Source of the DNA: an uncultured Winogradskyella sp.
GTDB taxonomy: Bacteria; Bacteroidota; Bacteroidia; Flavobacteriales; Flavobacteriaceae
DNA length: 64,000 bases
Reading direction: 5' to 3'
Assembly: GCF_947496485.1 (NCBI RefSeq)
Contig: NZ_CANMCZ010000001.1
Span: 863,596-927,595, forward strand
Part shown: in pieces, positions 25,568-35,421 of the stretch
Layout: each line of letters begins with the position of its first letter
Numbering within the stretch: the first letter of the stretch is position 1
Notes under the pieces: model-generated
Seen by the model: only the letters and a program-made list of their open reading frames with translations
Told to the model about the DNA's origin: nothing
Database searches by the model: none
Made by a program: the position numbers and the translations under genes

Positions 25568-26755
25568 TTAAGCAATTTCAAGTTCATTTTTCAAAACTGT
25601 TTTATATATTGATTTTTTTGATCTATATACCCAAGCAATTTGAGCTAACTGTCCAACAATTTTCACTGAATCTTTCATAGATAATTTAGAGCCGTCAGCA
25701 TGAATCCAACGTTTCAATGGTTGTTCACAAAGCATTGCTTTTGCTTTTTTAAGTCCAAAATGAATGGTTATTCTTTTAAATATCTCTACATCAAAAATCC
25801 ATTGTGTTACAAACTTTTCTTTAAAAGCTATATTGATAACATCTTTATGAAAGATCTTAGCACCACATTGTGTGTCTTTAAAGTCCATTGATAAAATCTT
25901 TCTGATAATAAAGTTGATGGTTAAACTGATGATTTTTCGTGCCGATTCTTTAGTAATATTTGCTCCCATTCTTGTAATACGAGATCCACTTACTATTTTA
26001 AAATCAGACGTTTCAATCGTCTTTACTAAATCATCAAAATCTGATAAGTCCGTAGATAAATCCGCATCTAAAAACCCGATATAATCTAAATCTTCCTTTT
26101 TACTCATATGAAGCATTCCTAAGCGTACAGCTTCTGCTTTCCCTCCATTTTTATGACAATCATAAACGGTTATAAAGTCTTCTCTTCCTTTTTGTAGCTT
26201 TTGAAGTACTTCGAGAGTATTGTCTTTACTGCCATCATTAACAAAACATAAATGATAACCCGAATTTTTATCTATATAGGTTAAGAACTCATCACTTAAT
26301 AAACGTTCTTCTTCATTATAACATGGAATCACAACACCAACACAGCGTTGCTGAATCATGATATCCGAATCACTTTTGACTACGTTTTGGTTTTGTGGTA
26401 AGCCAATCAAGTTTTTTACTCTAGCACAAATTTCGTTAAGACTTAATGGCTTTTTCATGTAATCGTTAATACCTAATTCAAAAGCTTCAGTAATAGTGTC
26501 ATCTTTAGTATTACCAGATAAAATCATTATTGGAGTTTCAGATGCTCTTACATTTCTTATATGATTTACAAAATCTAAACCCGAAACGCCTGGCATGTTT
26601 ACATCTACAATAACTAAGTCTGGATTGAATTGATTATAGATTTCTAACCCCTTAGAAGCATCAGTTTCTATTCTTACCTCGTATCCAAGTTCTACTAATC
26701 GCTTCTGTAATGGAAGTAATACTAGTTGTTGGTCGTCTATTGCTAAAACCTTCAT
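25568..26755 (-). CDS. response-regulator receiver fused to GT2 polyprenyl-phosphate-type glycosyltransferase
   Basis: A 395-aa fusion. Residues 1-118 are a receiver domain with all phosphorylation residues: Asp7/Asp8, phospho-acceptor Asp51 (VIVDVNMPG), Ser80 and Lys102 before Pro103. Residues ~138-395 are a GT-A glycosyltransferase of the dolichyl/polyprenyl-phosphate mannose synthase type: VGVVIPCYNEEERL, CFVNDGSKDNT, metal site DADLSTD (230-236), KIVSGSRI and DTQCGAKIF. No transmembrane helices are seen at the C-terminus. It probably makes a lipid-linked sugar under control of phosphorylation; an enzymatic output domain of this kind is uncommon. It opens the operon with the pseudo-GT2 and manA, behind a promoter with 21/22-bp direct repeats. 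Confidence 0.92.
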   Translation of the reverse strand: MKVLAIDDQQLVLLPLQKRLVELGYEVRIETDASKGLEIYNQFNPDLVIVDVNMPGVSGLDFVNHIRNVRASETPIMILSGNTKDDTITEAFELGINDYMKKPLSLNEICARVKNLIGLPQNQNVVKSDSDIMIQQRCVGVVIPCYNEEERLLSDEFLTYIDKNSGYHLCFVNDGSKDNTLEVLQKLQKGREDFITVYDCHKNGGKAEAVRLGMLHMSKKEDLDYIGFLDADLSTDLSDFDDLVKTIETSDFKIVSGSRITRMGANITKESARKIISLTINFIIRKILSMDFKDTQCGAKIFHKDVINIAFKEKFVTQWIFDVEIFKRITIHFGLKKAKAMLCEQPLKRWIHADGSKLSMKDSVKIVGQLAQIAWVYRSKKSIYKTVLKNELEIA

Positions 26756-26785
26756 AATAATAGTTTTTTATTGTTATTTACAGGT

Positions 26786-26878
26786 CAAAAGTACTTGAGA
26801 TGACGCCTCCAAAATTTTAATTTAGATAAACGAAACACTTAGTGTAGACGAATGGTAGATTGCTATAGATAATTAAAA
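26786..26878 (-). promoter_or_regulatory. promoter A: 21/22-bp direct repeats and -7 box of the REC-GT2 operon
   Basis: Read on the plus strand the units are TAGATAAACGAAA (26823), TAGACGAATGGTA (26845) and TAGATAATTAAAA (26866), spaced 22 and 21 bp. The -7 box TACTTTTG reads on the minus strand from 26793 to 26786, so its first base lies 30 nt from the nearest unit. The start codon of the fusion gene is 31 nt below the box. The plus-strand operon at 26939 diverges from the same region and has only a weak box (TATCTTTA, 26902-26909). Confidence 0.75.
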
Positions 26879-26938
26879 ATCATACCACTATCTAAAATAT
26901 ATATCTTTACAGCATTGATAGTTATATCAAGGTTTTAC

Positions 26939-29900
26939 ATGAAAAACACCTCAAATAAATATTTAATAGCTGCCTTATTAATTGGTATCGCATTTCATGG
27001 TACGTCTATATTCTTTACTTTAGAAACGACTTATGATGCACTTATTCATTTGTTTTTTGCAGACCATTATGCAACAAGTTGGTTTGAGCCTTGGAACTAT
27101 AGATGGTATACTGGTTTTACTGTAATGAGCTATCCGCCTTTGGTACACCAATCTATAGCTGCATTATCGCTTATTGGTGGCTTAAAATTTGGCATGTTCA
27201 CAGTTGCCTTAATAGGTGTGATTTTATTTATAACAGGTGTGTATCGGTTTGCCTTATTAATGACATCTAATAGAACTGTGGCTGGCTATGCTGCACTTTT
27301 GGCCGTGTTTTCTTCCGCGTTTGTTGAAACTTTGCATGTCTTTGGGCAACTCCCAAGTATTATAGGAATTTCAGTGCTGATGCATGCCTTACCAGAAATC
27401 TATTTATGGCTAAAAACAGGGAGACTTCGTTATTTAGCGACTTCATTATCCTTAATTGCTGTAACGGTAACGTCGCATCATGTAACACCTATTTTCGGAA
27501 TGATCTTTTTCATATTCCCGTTAATTGGTATGGTGATTATGGATGCATCACGAGATACTGTAGCATCAATGAAGGCTGTGACTTTTAAAGTCTTTTTTAA
27601 TACGTTCCTTAAACTTTTTAAACGCATTATTAGTTTTGGTATGCTGTCGCTAGTGATTATTATTGGCTGTATATTACCCTATTGGATTAACTCTAAAAAC
27701 AACCCAATTACCCAAGTCCCTATTCCACATGGTTCTAGAGATAATTTCTTAGAAATGACCTCATCTGGGTTGGTGTTCTTTTTGATTCCTTGGGGACTTT
27801 TATTAATACTTCTACCTTACATGTTTTATAGATATTATAGTAAACGTTACTTATTTTTCGGTTTGTCCATCACTATTCTTTTTGTTTTAGGTACAGGTGG
27901 CACAACACCAATTCCAAGACTGGTATTAGGTGAAACCGCATTTAATATTTTAACCTTAGACCGCTTTACACTTTGGGCTTCAATTATGTCTTTGCCTTTA
28001 TTTGGTGAATTTGTATTTCGCTTAGTCGAAGGCGATTTAAAAACATTGATTAAAGATAAATTTGGTACAGTTTATCATCGTATAACTGGTGGAATATTGG
28101 CAGGTTTGTTTTTATTCATGACCATTTTTACGATGAGCTTAAGCTATTTTAAACCATCGCAACCACAACAAATTAAAATGTTGCCTATTGTTAATTTCTT
28201 GAACCAGGATCAGCATGATCAATGGCGTTATATGACTTTAGGTTTTGGTGATCAAATGGCTTGGCTTTCTGCGCAAACAAATGCGATGTCCATAGATGGG
28301 AATTACCATTCGGCAAGACGTTTGCCAGAATTAACTACAAGACCTATTGAGCGTTTAGAGAATTCTAAATTTAAAGGAGTTGAGGGTATTGGATCATTAC
28401 AGCAATTCTTAACCACACCCGAAAAGTATAACTTCAAGTATATTTTTTCTAACGATAAATTTTACGACCCAATTTTATATTACTGTGGATGGCAACGCTT
28501 ACGACAGTTAGAAAATGGCATTATGGTTTGGGAAAAACTGAATGTACCTCCATTATCTTCCATCTTACCAAAAGAAGACGTTAGCACTTGGCAAAAAATA
28601 CTTTGGGGAATCGTACCGTTTTTAACGGTTTTAATTGCTTTTATTTTAAACATACAAATGCTTCTTATTCGTTTATTAAAAACGAAATCTAAAGAAATAC
28701 CTGCTTACCTCAATTTTAAAAACAATTACACTCAATTTTCGCGAAGTGTTTTAAAGTTAACCCATATCTGGTCTCTAATTTTAGTACTTGTTGTTTGTTA
28801 TGGAACATATCTGTTTTATATTAAAAACGAATCACATCACTCGCCAGAAAATGCCATACTTGCCTACTATGATGCCTTAGATTTTAAGGAATTTAAAAAA
28901 GCACATAGCCTTATTAATCCAAAAAGTGATTTACCATTAGCTCAGTACATGTTAGAGATTTCTGTAACAGATGGCCTATTGAGTTCTTATGCAAAGTTAG
29001 ATGCGATTACAACAGAAACTATAAGCCAAACTGATAGCTTAGCAAGTTTAAAAGTCTTTACCCATTGGATTACACCTTTAGAGAAAATTAAAAAAACGGA
29101 TTATAAAACGGTAGTTAAGATTGCTGGTAAATGGTACATTCAACCAGAAGATATTGACTTAGATCTTCCACCAGATCAATTATACTCTAGTAACACAACC
29201 AATTACTTTAACCAAGGGCGAAGACGTATAACCACGGAACAAACTCATCATGAAGATGTTTTAAAACAACCTGTTTTAGAAATCCTTTCAGCTAAATTGG
29301 TGAAACTCGAAAACCATTATGCCATTGTTGGAGAAGTTCAGAATATTGATAATGTACCATCTGATGTGGTTTTAAAAGGCACACTTTATAACGACGACAA
29401 TAAATTGTTAGCCTCTTATAATGCTAAATATCATATAAAACATAAGTTGATGCCTAAGGAAGTGAGTTCTTTTAGAATAAATTTTGAAGGTATTGCTTGG
29501 TCTAAAACCCAAGATTCTATTCCTAAGACTTTTAATCCAGATGAGTTTACGCCATTTGAATTTGAAGAACAGCCTACTAAATTTAATCTTCAGGCTGCAG
29601 GCAATGTTTCTGGTTCAGATTTATTTAAAAGTACAACTGCTAATATTACAACTATTGATGATACTTATATTTCAGGAACGCTCTTTAATGTTGGTACTGA
29701 AGAAGTCACAATCCCACAGTTATTAATTTCATATTATGATGAAAATAAAACTTTAGTATGGGTTGATCATCTCTTTGTGAAAGAAGGTATTCGTCAACAA
29801 CGTTTGCAATCTTTTAAATATCCTTTACTAACCGATGAATCTATAAGTATCATAAATACTGATATGGCAAATTGTTTTGTTAATGGTTTACCGAATGAAA

Positions 29901-30028
29901 ACATTTCAGACAAAATTGTTTCAGACCGAATTTTAAATCATAACAATGAAGAATTACAGGCTATAGATCACCCCATTTTTAAATATGTGAAACTAGAAAT
30001 CAACACGTATATTGGTAATCCTAATTAA
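26939..30028 (+). CDS. large GT-C-like membrane protein (PTPS-related domain) with periplasmic C-terminal half
   Basis: A 1029-aa protein; ATG 26939 is preferred over an upstream TTG. Residues ~1-410 hold about ten membrane helices. The first loop carries acidic and His residues (TTYDALIHLFFADHYA), the layout of GT-C glycosyltransferases and of the PTPS-related membrane family. More helices lie near 550-580 and 605-625. The C-terminal ~380 residues are extracytoplasmic: an NTF2-like segment (ENAILAYYDALDFKEFKKAH) then beta-rich domains. It may transfer a lipid-linked sugar at the outer face of the inner membrane, a fitting partner for the divergent REC-GT2. It is translationally coupled (TAATG) to the next gene. 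Confidence 0.75.
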   Translation: MKNTSNKYLIAALLIGIAFHGTSIFFTLETTYDALIHLFFADHYATSWFEPWNYRWYTGFTVMSYPPLVHQSIAALSLIGGLKFGMFTVALIGVILFITGVYRFALLMTSNRTVAGYAALLAVFSSAFVETLHVFGQLPSIIGISVLMHALPEIYLWLKTGRLRYLATSLSLIAVTVTSHHVTPIFGMIFFIFPLIGMVIMDASRDTVASMKAVTFKVFFNTFLKLFKRIISFGMLSLVIIIGCILPYWINSKNNPITQVPIPHGSRDNFLEMTSSGLVFFLIPWGLLLILLPYMFYRYYSKRYLFFGLSITILFVLGTGGTTPIPRLVLGETAFNILTLDRFTLWASIMSLPLFGEFVFRLVEGDLKTLIKDKFGTVYHRITGGILAGLFLFMTIFTMSLSYFKPSQPQQIKMLPIVNFLNQDQHDQWRYMTLGFGDQMAWLSAQTNAMSIDGNYHSARRLPELTTRPIERLENSKFKGVEGIGSLQQFLTTPEKYNFKYIFSNDKFYDPILYYCGWQRLRQLENGIMVWEKLNVPPLSSILPKEDVSTWQKILWGIVPFLTVLIAFILNIQMLLIRLLKTKSKEIPAYLNFKNNYTQFSRSVLKLTHIWSLILVLVVCYGTYLFYIKNESHHSPENAILAYYDALDFKEFKKAHSLINPKSDLPLAQYMLEISVTDGLLSSYAKLDAITTETISQTDSLASLKVFTHWITPLEKIKKTDYKTVVKIAGKWYIQPEDIDLDLPPDQLYSSNTTNYFNQGRRRITTEQTHHEDVLKQPVLEILSAKLVKLENHYAIVGEVQNIDNVPSDVVLKGTLYNDDNKLLASYNAKYHIKHKLMPKEVSSFRINFEGIAWSKTQDSIPKTFNPDEFTPFEFEEQPTKFNLQAAGNVSGSDLFKSTTANITTIDDTYISGTLFNVGTEEVTIPQLLISYYDENKTLVWVDHLFVKEGIRQQRLQSFKYPLLTDESISIINTDMANCFVNGLPNENISDKIVSDRILNHNNEELQAIDHPIFKYVKLEINTYIGNPN

Positions 30029-31245
30029 TGAGACTTAAGTATTTATACATAACGATTCTTTCAGTGCTTCTGCTCTCAACAACAGTTGCGTTGCAGGCTA
30101 ATAAAGTTGGTGGGACCTATGAGTTACTTTCTACACAAAACTCTTATACTGCTGGTGATGTTATTGAGTTACAATTTTCCTTTACTGGTAATACTGATGT
30201 TTATTTATATTGTTCTAATTCATATGGCTCAGTTGTTTTGAATCCTGATGTTAATAATTCGAAACTCCGTTTTTCAATTCCACAATCCATTTCCAAAAAG
30301 TCTGGTGTTTTAAATTGGCAGTTAATTTCTGACAAAACTGAACTAAAAGGTCAAGTAAATATTCTACCAAAAGCAAGTATTAAAACTATTGAAAGTTATT
30401 TAGGGCCACCAAGTATTGAAGCTGGTGGAACGGATTTTACCATGTTGGTTGTTATTCCAACAGACGATTTAGATAACCCACTAATTGATAGCACTATAGT
30501 TGCAATAAAGCATCAATTTTTATCTAATCAGGAGGCTTCAGATGTATATACTGAGCATGGTTTTGCATACAAAAACATCTATTCCGAAAACAAAAGTGGT
30601 CGCATACTCATCAGTTCAGAAAGTTTAAACTTGAATTCAAAAGAATACGATGTGAATGTAGTACCTGCAATACCAACTAATTTTGAAATCAATGCAGAAC
30701 GTATTCATGATTATGCTGATGGGAATCAAATCACTACGTTTAAAACAAACATAATAAAAGATCGCTATGATAATATAGTGAGCGATGGTACTTACGTCAC
30801 TTTCTTTATTACCAATAAAGACGGTTATAAATCTAAAACCTCTGGCGCAACAATTAATGGTATTGCTACTGCAATACTATTGCAGCCAGACCATGAAGAC
30901 CAATGGAGTGTAAAAGCTTATGTGGAAGGCATGGCAAATAGTAATACAATAGTTTTAAACTATAAACAAGCCGTTGAAGATTTTGAAGTTGCATTTTCTG
31001 AAGACAAACGTACCATCATCATTGGACCTTTAAAAAGTTTTATGAATCAACGCGTGCCAGATGGACTACGTGTACAATTATCTATCTATAAAAATGGATT
31101 TTTAGAAAATGAATCTATTGAAAGTTCATTTAACGGCATTGCTAAATTTCATTTGAGTCCTGATCGTTTTCCAAAGGGTACTTATAAATTAGTGCTTAAA
31201 GCCGCTGGTATTACAAAAACATATACAGAGGTACGCTATGAGTAA
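30028..31245 (+). CDS. secreted Ig-like-domain protein of the polysaccharide operon
   Basis: A 405-aa protein with a Sec signal (MRLKYLYITILSVLLLSTTVALQA). The rest is beta-sandwich in style: YTAGDVIELQFSFTGNTDVY, a mid-region LGPPSIEAGGTDFTMLVVIP, a Big-1-like segment FKTNIIKDRYDNIVSDGTYV, and a C-terminal sandwich (RVPDGLRVQLSIYKNGF). No enzyme motif is visible. Its ATG overlaps the previous stop by one base and its end overlaps the next gene by 8 nt, so the three products are made together. It probably lies in the periplasm and helps handle the polymer, but no specific function is recognised. Confidence 0.7.
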   Translation: MRLKYLYITILSVLLLSTTVALQANKVGGTYELLSTQNSYTAGDVIELQFSFTGNTDVYLYCSNSYGSVVLNPDVNNSKLRFSIPQSISKKSGVLNWQLISDKTELKGQVNILPKASIKTIESYLGPPSIEAGGTDFTMLVVIPTDDLDNPLIDSTIVAIKHQFLSNQEASDVYTEHGFAYKNIYSENKSGRILISSESLNLNSKEYDVNVVPAIPTNFEINAERIHDYADGNQITTFKTNIIKDRYDNIVSDGTYVTFFITNKDGYKSKTSGATINGIATAILLQPDHEDQWSVKAYVEGMANSNTIVLNYKQAVEDFEVAFSEDKRTIIIGPLKSFMNQRVPDGLRVQLSIYKNGFLENESIESSFNGIAKFHLSPDRFPKGTYKLVLKAAGITKTYTEVRYE

Positions 31246-32755
31246 AGCTAATAAAAACATATTGCGAAGTTTACTTCTATTATCCTATGTAGTAATTATT
31301 GCTTTGGTGATATATGGTTTTGGCGCTTTGTATAGTTATCTAAATACAGGTGCAGATCGTAGCAAAATGTTACATACTGAAGTTAAACAAGTTGATCAAT
31401 ATCTACCTGAATTAGAATGGGCACCTTTAACAAATGAAGGTCGAGTCATAGATGAACAAACACTAACTGCTATAGAAAATGATTATTTAGATGCTTGGTA
31501 TGTTAAATATGTAGCTTTAAAAACAAACACAAAAAAAGGCCTTGATGATTATTATACAGACAATGCAGTAGAAAACATCTATTCTATTATTTCTATTAAT
31601 TCAGAAAACAAAACAACACTAGAAGCGACAACTTTAGAGCATCATCCTAATTTAGAATTCTTTAGTGAAGATGGACAGCTTGCTGTTTTAACGGATCATG
31701 ATGTTATAGAATTCAAACGCATATTTAATGGCGAAACACTTATTACAGAAGTTACTGAGAAATCGAGTTACAAAGTCACGCTTTTATTAGAAGATGGTTT
31801 TTGGCGTATTAGACATTTGGTAAAAATAAAAAGTGAACCTTATGTTGTAGAAAATCCAAAAGAACCTATTAAGATTTCAGACATAAAAGGTATTAATTAT
31901 TATCCGCAAGCTAATCCTTGGGATATGTTTGGTGATGCTTTTGATGCTGACGTTATAGCTTCGGATTTTGAGCTTATTAAAAATTCAGGATTAAACAGTA
32001 TTCGTGTTTTTGTACCGTATGAAAGTTTTGGAAAATCTAATGTAGATAAGGACAAACTCCAACAACTTACAACGCTATTAGAACTTGCTGAAACAGCAAA
32101 TCTTAAAGTAATGGTAACACTTTTCGATTTCTATGGTGATTACTCTGTCTTAGATTGGACACTCACCCAACGACATGCAAAAACCATTGTCAATGCCTTA
32201 AAAAATCACAGCGCTTTATCCTCTTGGGACATAAAGAATGAACCAAATCTAGATTTTGAATCTAGAGGAGAAGCACTCGTTACAGCTTGGCTAGATAAAA
32301 TGGTAGATTTTGTAAAATCGCAAGATCCTAATCATCCTATAACTGTTGGTTGGTCTAATTCAGAAAGCAGTACCATTTTAAAAGAGAAGTTAGATTTTGT
32401 TTCGTTTCATTATTATGAAGATTTAGACCAATTAGCTGAAACTTACAAAACTTTAAAAACTCAAATTACCGATAAACCAATTGTAATTTCAGAATTTGGT
32501 ATGTCGTCCTATAGTGGTTTTTGGAATCCTTTTGGAAACTCTGAAGACAGTCAAACAGATTATCATAAAACCATTCAGTCAATCTTTTCTCAGAACGACA
32601 TTTCTTTTATGTCTTGGACTTTATACGATTTTACAGAAATACCAAAAGAAGTCGTAGGTAGACTTCCTTGGAGACAAAATGCACAAAAGCATTTTGGGTT
32701 TATAAATAAAGATGGGGCAAAAAAGGGTGCTTTCGAGTATATTTCTAAACAGTAG
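31238..32755 (+). CDS. membrane-anchored (beta/alpha)8 glycoside hydrolase, GH5/GH2-like
   Basis: A 505-aa protein with one N-terminal membrane anchor (SLLLLSYVVIIALVIYGFGA). Residues ~80-205 resemble an NTF2-like domain (DAWYVKYVALKTNTKKGL, DGFWRIRHLV). From ~215 (IKGINYYPQANPWDMFG) comes a TIM barrel. The acid/base is Glu335 in WDIKNEPN and the nucleophile Glu419 in VISEFGMSS, the retaining clan GH-A arrangement. It probably trims or releases the polymer in the periplasm, as glycosidases encoded in exopolysaccharide operons often do. It ends the three-gene operon started by the GT-C-like protein. Exact family and specificity cannot be set from sequence alone. Confidence 0.82.
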   Translation: MSKANKNILRSLLLLSYVVIIALVIYGFGALYSYLNTGADRSKMLHTEVKQVDQYLPELEWAPLTNEGRVIDEQTLTAIENDYLDAWYVKYVALKTNTKKGLDDYYTDNAVENIYSIISINSENKTTLEATTLEHHPNLEFFSEDGQLAVLTDHDVIEFKRIFNGETLITEVTEKSSYKVTLLLEDGFWRIRHLVKIKSEPYVVENPKEPIKISDIKGINYYPQANPWDMFGDAFDADVIASDFELIKNSGLNSIRVFVPYESFGKSNVDKDKLQQLTTLLELAETANLKVMVTLFDFYGDYSVLDWTLTQRHAKTIVNALKNHSALSSWDIKNEPNLDFESRGEALVTAWLDKMVDFVKSQDPNHPITVGWSNSESSTILKEKLDFVSFHYYEDLDQLAETYKTLKTQITDKPIVISEFGMSSYSGFWNPFGNSEDSQTDYHKTIQSIFSQNDISFMSWTLYDFTEIPKEVVGRLPWRQNAQKHFGFINKDGAKKGAFEYISKQ

Positions 32756-32792
32756 TGTAGGTACAATCTGAGTAGGCAGATCACTACTGTTT
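32747..32792. terminator. inverted repeat between convergent genes, likely bidirectional terminator
   Basis: AAACAGTAGTG (32747-32757) pairs with CACTACTGTTT (32782-32792), 11 bp, with a 24-nt loop. The outer sequences ATTTCT and AGAAAT extend the pairing. It overlaps the stop codon of the glycosidase and precedes the convergent GT4 gene end. Confidence 0.6.
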
Positions 32793-32809
32793 ACTAGAAA
32801 TATTTGGGT

Positions 32810-34018
32810 TTAAGCAGAGACCAAAGTTCTGCGTTTTGCTTTTTTATTAATTATTCTATCAAAGTTTTCTAAGTATATTTCGGCTATTTGAGACATTGGG
32901 TGCGCTGTTGCTGCTTTATAATTAGCCTTTGCTAACTCTAATCTGTAAGCTTCATTGGTTACTATAGCTTTTATAGCGGCAGCTAAACTTTCTACACTAG
33001 TTGGCTCAAAGAATTCACCTTTGTAACCTTCATCTTTAACTAACAATGCTAAATCTCCTAAATCTGGCATCACAACTGCTTTTCCATAACTTCCAGCTTG
33101 GTGTAAAACACCAGAACTTCCAGTAGTAGATGTATAAGGAAATACTACAACGGCACTTTCATTAAATATAACAGGCACATCTTCCTCTTCAACATAACCT
33201 GTAAAACGTACTTGTGGAACATGTTTATAATCTTCTGCTACTTTAGCCAGATATCCTGGTACGTTAGGATTATCAGTTCCTGCAATGACAACTTCCAAAT
33301 CTAAATCTGTCTGCGCTCTTACAATTTCCACAGCTTCTATCATAGCTTCGACTTTTTTGTAGGTTCCAAACTTTCCGAAGGTCATGATCTGAAATGGTCC
33401 TTCAGTTGACAAACTATAGTTTGGTTCAGCAGGAATTTCAAAGGTACCATGTGGAATAAGCCTAACGTTATCTGCCAAATATTTAAACTCTAAAATATCT
33501 ACATATTTTTTCATGGTTACAGCTACTACATCAGCTTTTAATATAAGCTTAGTTAATGTTGTACCTATAAATCCGTAAATCTTTTGCATTAATTTATTAG
33601 AGGTAAAACCTGCACTTCCTAGATCTACTTCCTCAAGAATATTGTGTAATAAAACGATATTAGGAATCTTTTTTATTTTACATACTAATGGTAACATTAG
33701 ACCTAATGCTGCAGCTATTTTTTTATCACCAAACTTCATAAACTGTAAATTGAATAATACAGCATCTGGTTGTGTTTTGTTAATCGCTTTAGTTACTGAA
33801 AAGATATTTTTATAGCTATTAAAAGACCAACATTCTTTTACGGTAATCTTACAACCAGCTTCTGTAAACTCAAGGTCTTTATCACCTTCAGTTTTGTCTG
33901 TTAATAAGATTAACTCTGTGACGTTTTGGTTTTGTCTAAACTGTTTTACTAAATGGTATGCATACTCGTTTAAAGTGACTTTACTTGGTGGATATGCTGT
34001 TACAATTGCTAGTTTCAT
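32810..34018 (-). CDS. GT4-family glycosyltransferase
   Basis: A 402-aa GT-B glycosyltransferase. It starts MKLAIVTAYPPSKVTLNEYA, with an N-terminal acceptor domain. The C-terminal donor domain has IMTFGKFGTYKKVEAMIEAV, then EVVIAGTDN, VRFTGYVEEEDVPVIFNESA and the GT4 E-x7-E region near VVFPYTSTTGSSGVLHQAG. Enzymes of this family add sugars from nucleotide donors on the cytosolic side during polysaccharide assembly. It lies 121 nt after the flippase gene but has its own promoter with three 21-bp-spaced units, so it can be induced separately. Donor sugar unknown. Confidence 0.9.
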   Translation of the reverse strand: MKLAIVTAYPPSKVTLNEYAYHLVKQFRQNQNVTELILLTDKTEGDKDLEFTEAGCKITVKECWSFNSYKNIFSVTKAINKTQPDAVLFNLQFMKFGDKKIAAALGLMLPLVCKIKKIPNIVLLHNILEEVDLGSAGFTSNKLMQKIYGFIGTTLTKLILKADVVAVTMKKYVDILEFKYLADNVRLIPHGTFEIPAEPNYSLSTEGPFQIMTFGKFGTYKKVEAMIEAVEIVRAQTDLDLEVVIAGTDNPNVPGYLAKVAEDYKHVPQVRFTGYVEEEDVPVIFNESAVVVFPYTSTTGSSGVLHQAGSYGKAVVMPDLGDLALLVKDEGYKGEFFEPTSVESLAAAIKAIVTNEAYRLELAKANYKAATAHPMSQIAEIYLENFDRIINKKAKRRTLVSA

Positions 34019-34055
34019 AATTTTTATATTTTAAATGTTTTAATTAATTACAGTA

Positions 34056-34148
34056 CAAATTTGCGTTATATAACTGACTAAAATTGAGGACTGTAGACCG
34101 AATACTTTTTACTGTAGACGAATGGTAATTTCCTTTAGATTAAGCTTT
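34056..34148 (-). promoter_or_regulatory. promoter B: three 21-bp-spaced repeats upstream of GT4
   Basis: On the plus strand CTGTAGAC occurs at 34091 and 34112, and CTTTAGAT at 34133, exact 21-bp steps. The full units are TAGACCGAATACT (34094), TAGACGAATGGTA (34115) and TAGATTAAGCTTT (34136). A minus-strand CAAATTTG (34063 to 34056) stands 31 nt from the nearest unit and differs from TAnnTTTG only at the first base. The outermost unit overlaps the flippase stop. Confidence 0.7.
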
Positions 34149-35390
34149 TTTAGTAGTTTGAGAATCGAGGGTAAAAAAGCCTAATTGAATAGCTAATAAT
34201 AAGAGCATAGCTACTATTTGCATATGTACTACTTGTACTAAAGAATCGTGATAAAAAATTACTAATACCATTTGAAGCATTCCAAAAACTCCAGAAATAA
34301 TTACTGGTATATATTTATCTAATGACAAATAGTAATAAGCGAAAATATTTGAGATTGCAAACATAGAGGTTGCTATGGCATATTTCCATAATAATGGTGC
34401 CATAGTGATGTACTCTTCTCCGAATAATAATTGTATAATTAATTCTGGGAAGCCAATACAAACCACTACAATAAGTATTGAAATTATGGCTATGTAGCCT
34501 ACGTATTTAAATAATACTGATGCCGTTTCTTTGCCTTCTTTTTTCAATTCTACAACCGCTGGTAACAGTAGCATTACAAACATCCAAGCAATGAAATATA
34601 CAATACGACCTATTAAAGCCAATGATGCATATAAACCTGCTTCATGCGCCTCAAAATAATGCTTTACCAATAAAATATCACTATTGTTAATTATGATTTG
34701 CGTTAACTCATAAAAGGCGGTAAGCAAAAAGAAGTTTTTAATTTGCTTACTGTACTTATTATCTAATGGTATTGACTTTTTAAAGCTAATGTGCTTTACT
34801 TTGAAAGGAAATAATCCAAAAATAAAAGACAATAAAATACCTAAAGCAATCACCCAAGATGACTTAATTCCAAATACTAAGATGATACCTAGTGTAATGA
34901 GTAATCTACTCAACATTTCACCTTGGTAAGTAATTGATAAAGACTTATAAGACTTTTTGCCTTGAAATGTACCTCGATTAACACTCATTAAAAAGTAAAG
35001 TGGTACTCCACAACCAAAAATGATAAACATGGTTGAAGATGATGTATTAAAAAGTGTTTGTAATTGCTCAGCAAAAACGATGATTAATAATCCAAGTATA
35101 AATCCGACTGCGAATGCTTGTTTATAAACTTTAGCTATAAAATTGGTAAAAATGTTATTCTCAAATAAGACTGAAAACTTTGCTGTAACCAATTGAAACG
35201 TCATTGCAATAAAAGAGAGCACCAATAAAAATGTAATAAGTACTGCTGCATCAGCAAACTGAGCTGGTCCTAAAACACGACCTAGAATAAGGTTGTATAA
35301 ATAATTTCCACCATTAACAGCCAAAACGCTTATCATAAATAATTGTTCTGATGTTATTTTTTTTGTCTTGATTGCTGATACTAGTTGCAT
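34140..35390 (-). CDS. polysaccharide flippase-type membrane transporter (MOP superfamily)
   Basis: A 416-aa integral membrane protein with about 12 predicted helices. It opens with KKITSEQLFMISVLAVNGGN YLYNLILGRVLGPAQFADAA, the start typical of Wzx-like oligosaccharide flippases, and has repeated helix pairs such as VIALGILLSFIFGLFPF and TSMFAISNIFAYYYLSLDKYI. It should move lipid-linked oligosaccharide or polymer precursor across the inner membrane. It is encoded 31 nt after the STAS gene, so a STAS-flippase operon is likely. No Wzy-type polymerase was recognised nearby; the GT-C-like protein or a gene elsewhere may fill that role. Confidence 0.85.
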   Translation of the reverse strand: MQLVSAIKTKKITSEQLFMISVLAVNGGNYLYNLILGRVLGPAQFADAAVLITFLLVLSFIAMTFQLVTAKFSVLFENNIFTNFIAKVYKQAFAVGFILGLLIIVFAEQLQTLFNTSSSTMFIIFGCGVPLYFLMSVNRGTFQGKKSYKSLSITYQGEMLSRLLITLGIILVFGIKSSWVIALGILLSFIFGLFPFKVKHISFKKSIPLDNKYSKQIKNFFLLTAFYELTQIIINNSDILLVKHYFEAHEAGLYASLALIGRIVYFIAWMFVMLLLPAVVELKKEGKETASVLFKYVGYIAIISILIVVVCIGFPELIIQLLFGEEYITMAPLLWKYAIATSMFAISNIFAYYYLSLDKYIPVIISGVFGMLQMVLVIFYHDSLVQVVHMQIVAMLLLLAIQLGFFTLDSQTTKKA

Positions 35391-35421
35391 GATGTTTTCT
35401 TTTAGATTTTATAATTTGGTT

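Noticed and set aside
26915..26938. TTG 26915 as start of the GT-C-like protein
   Set aside because: ATG 26939 gives a normal membrane-protein start; the TTG lies just after the -7-like box.
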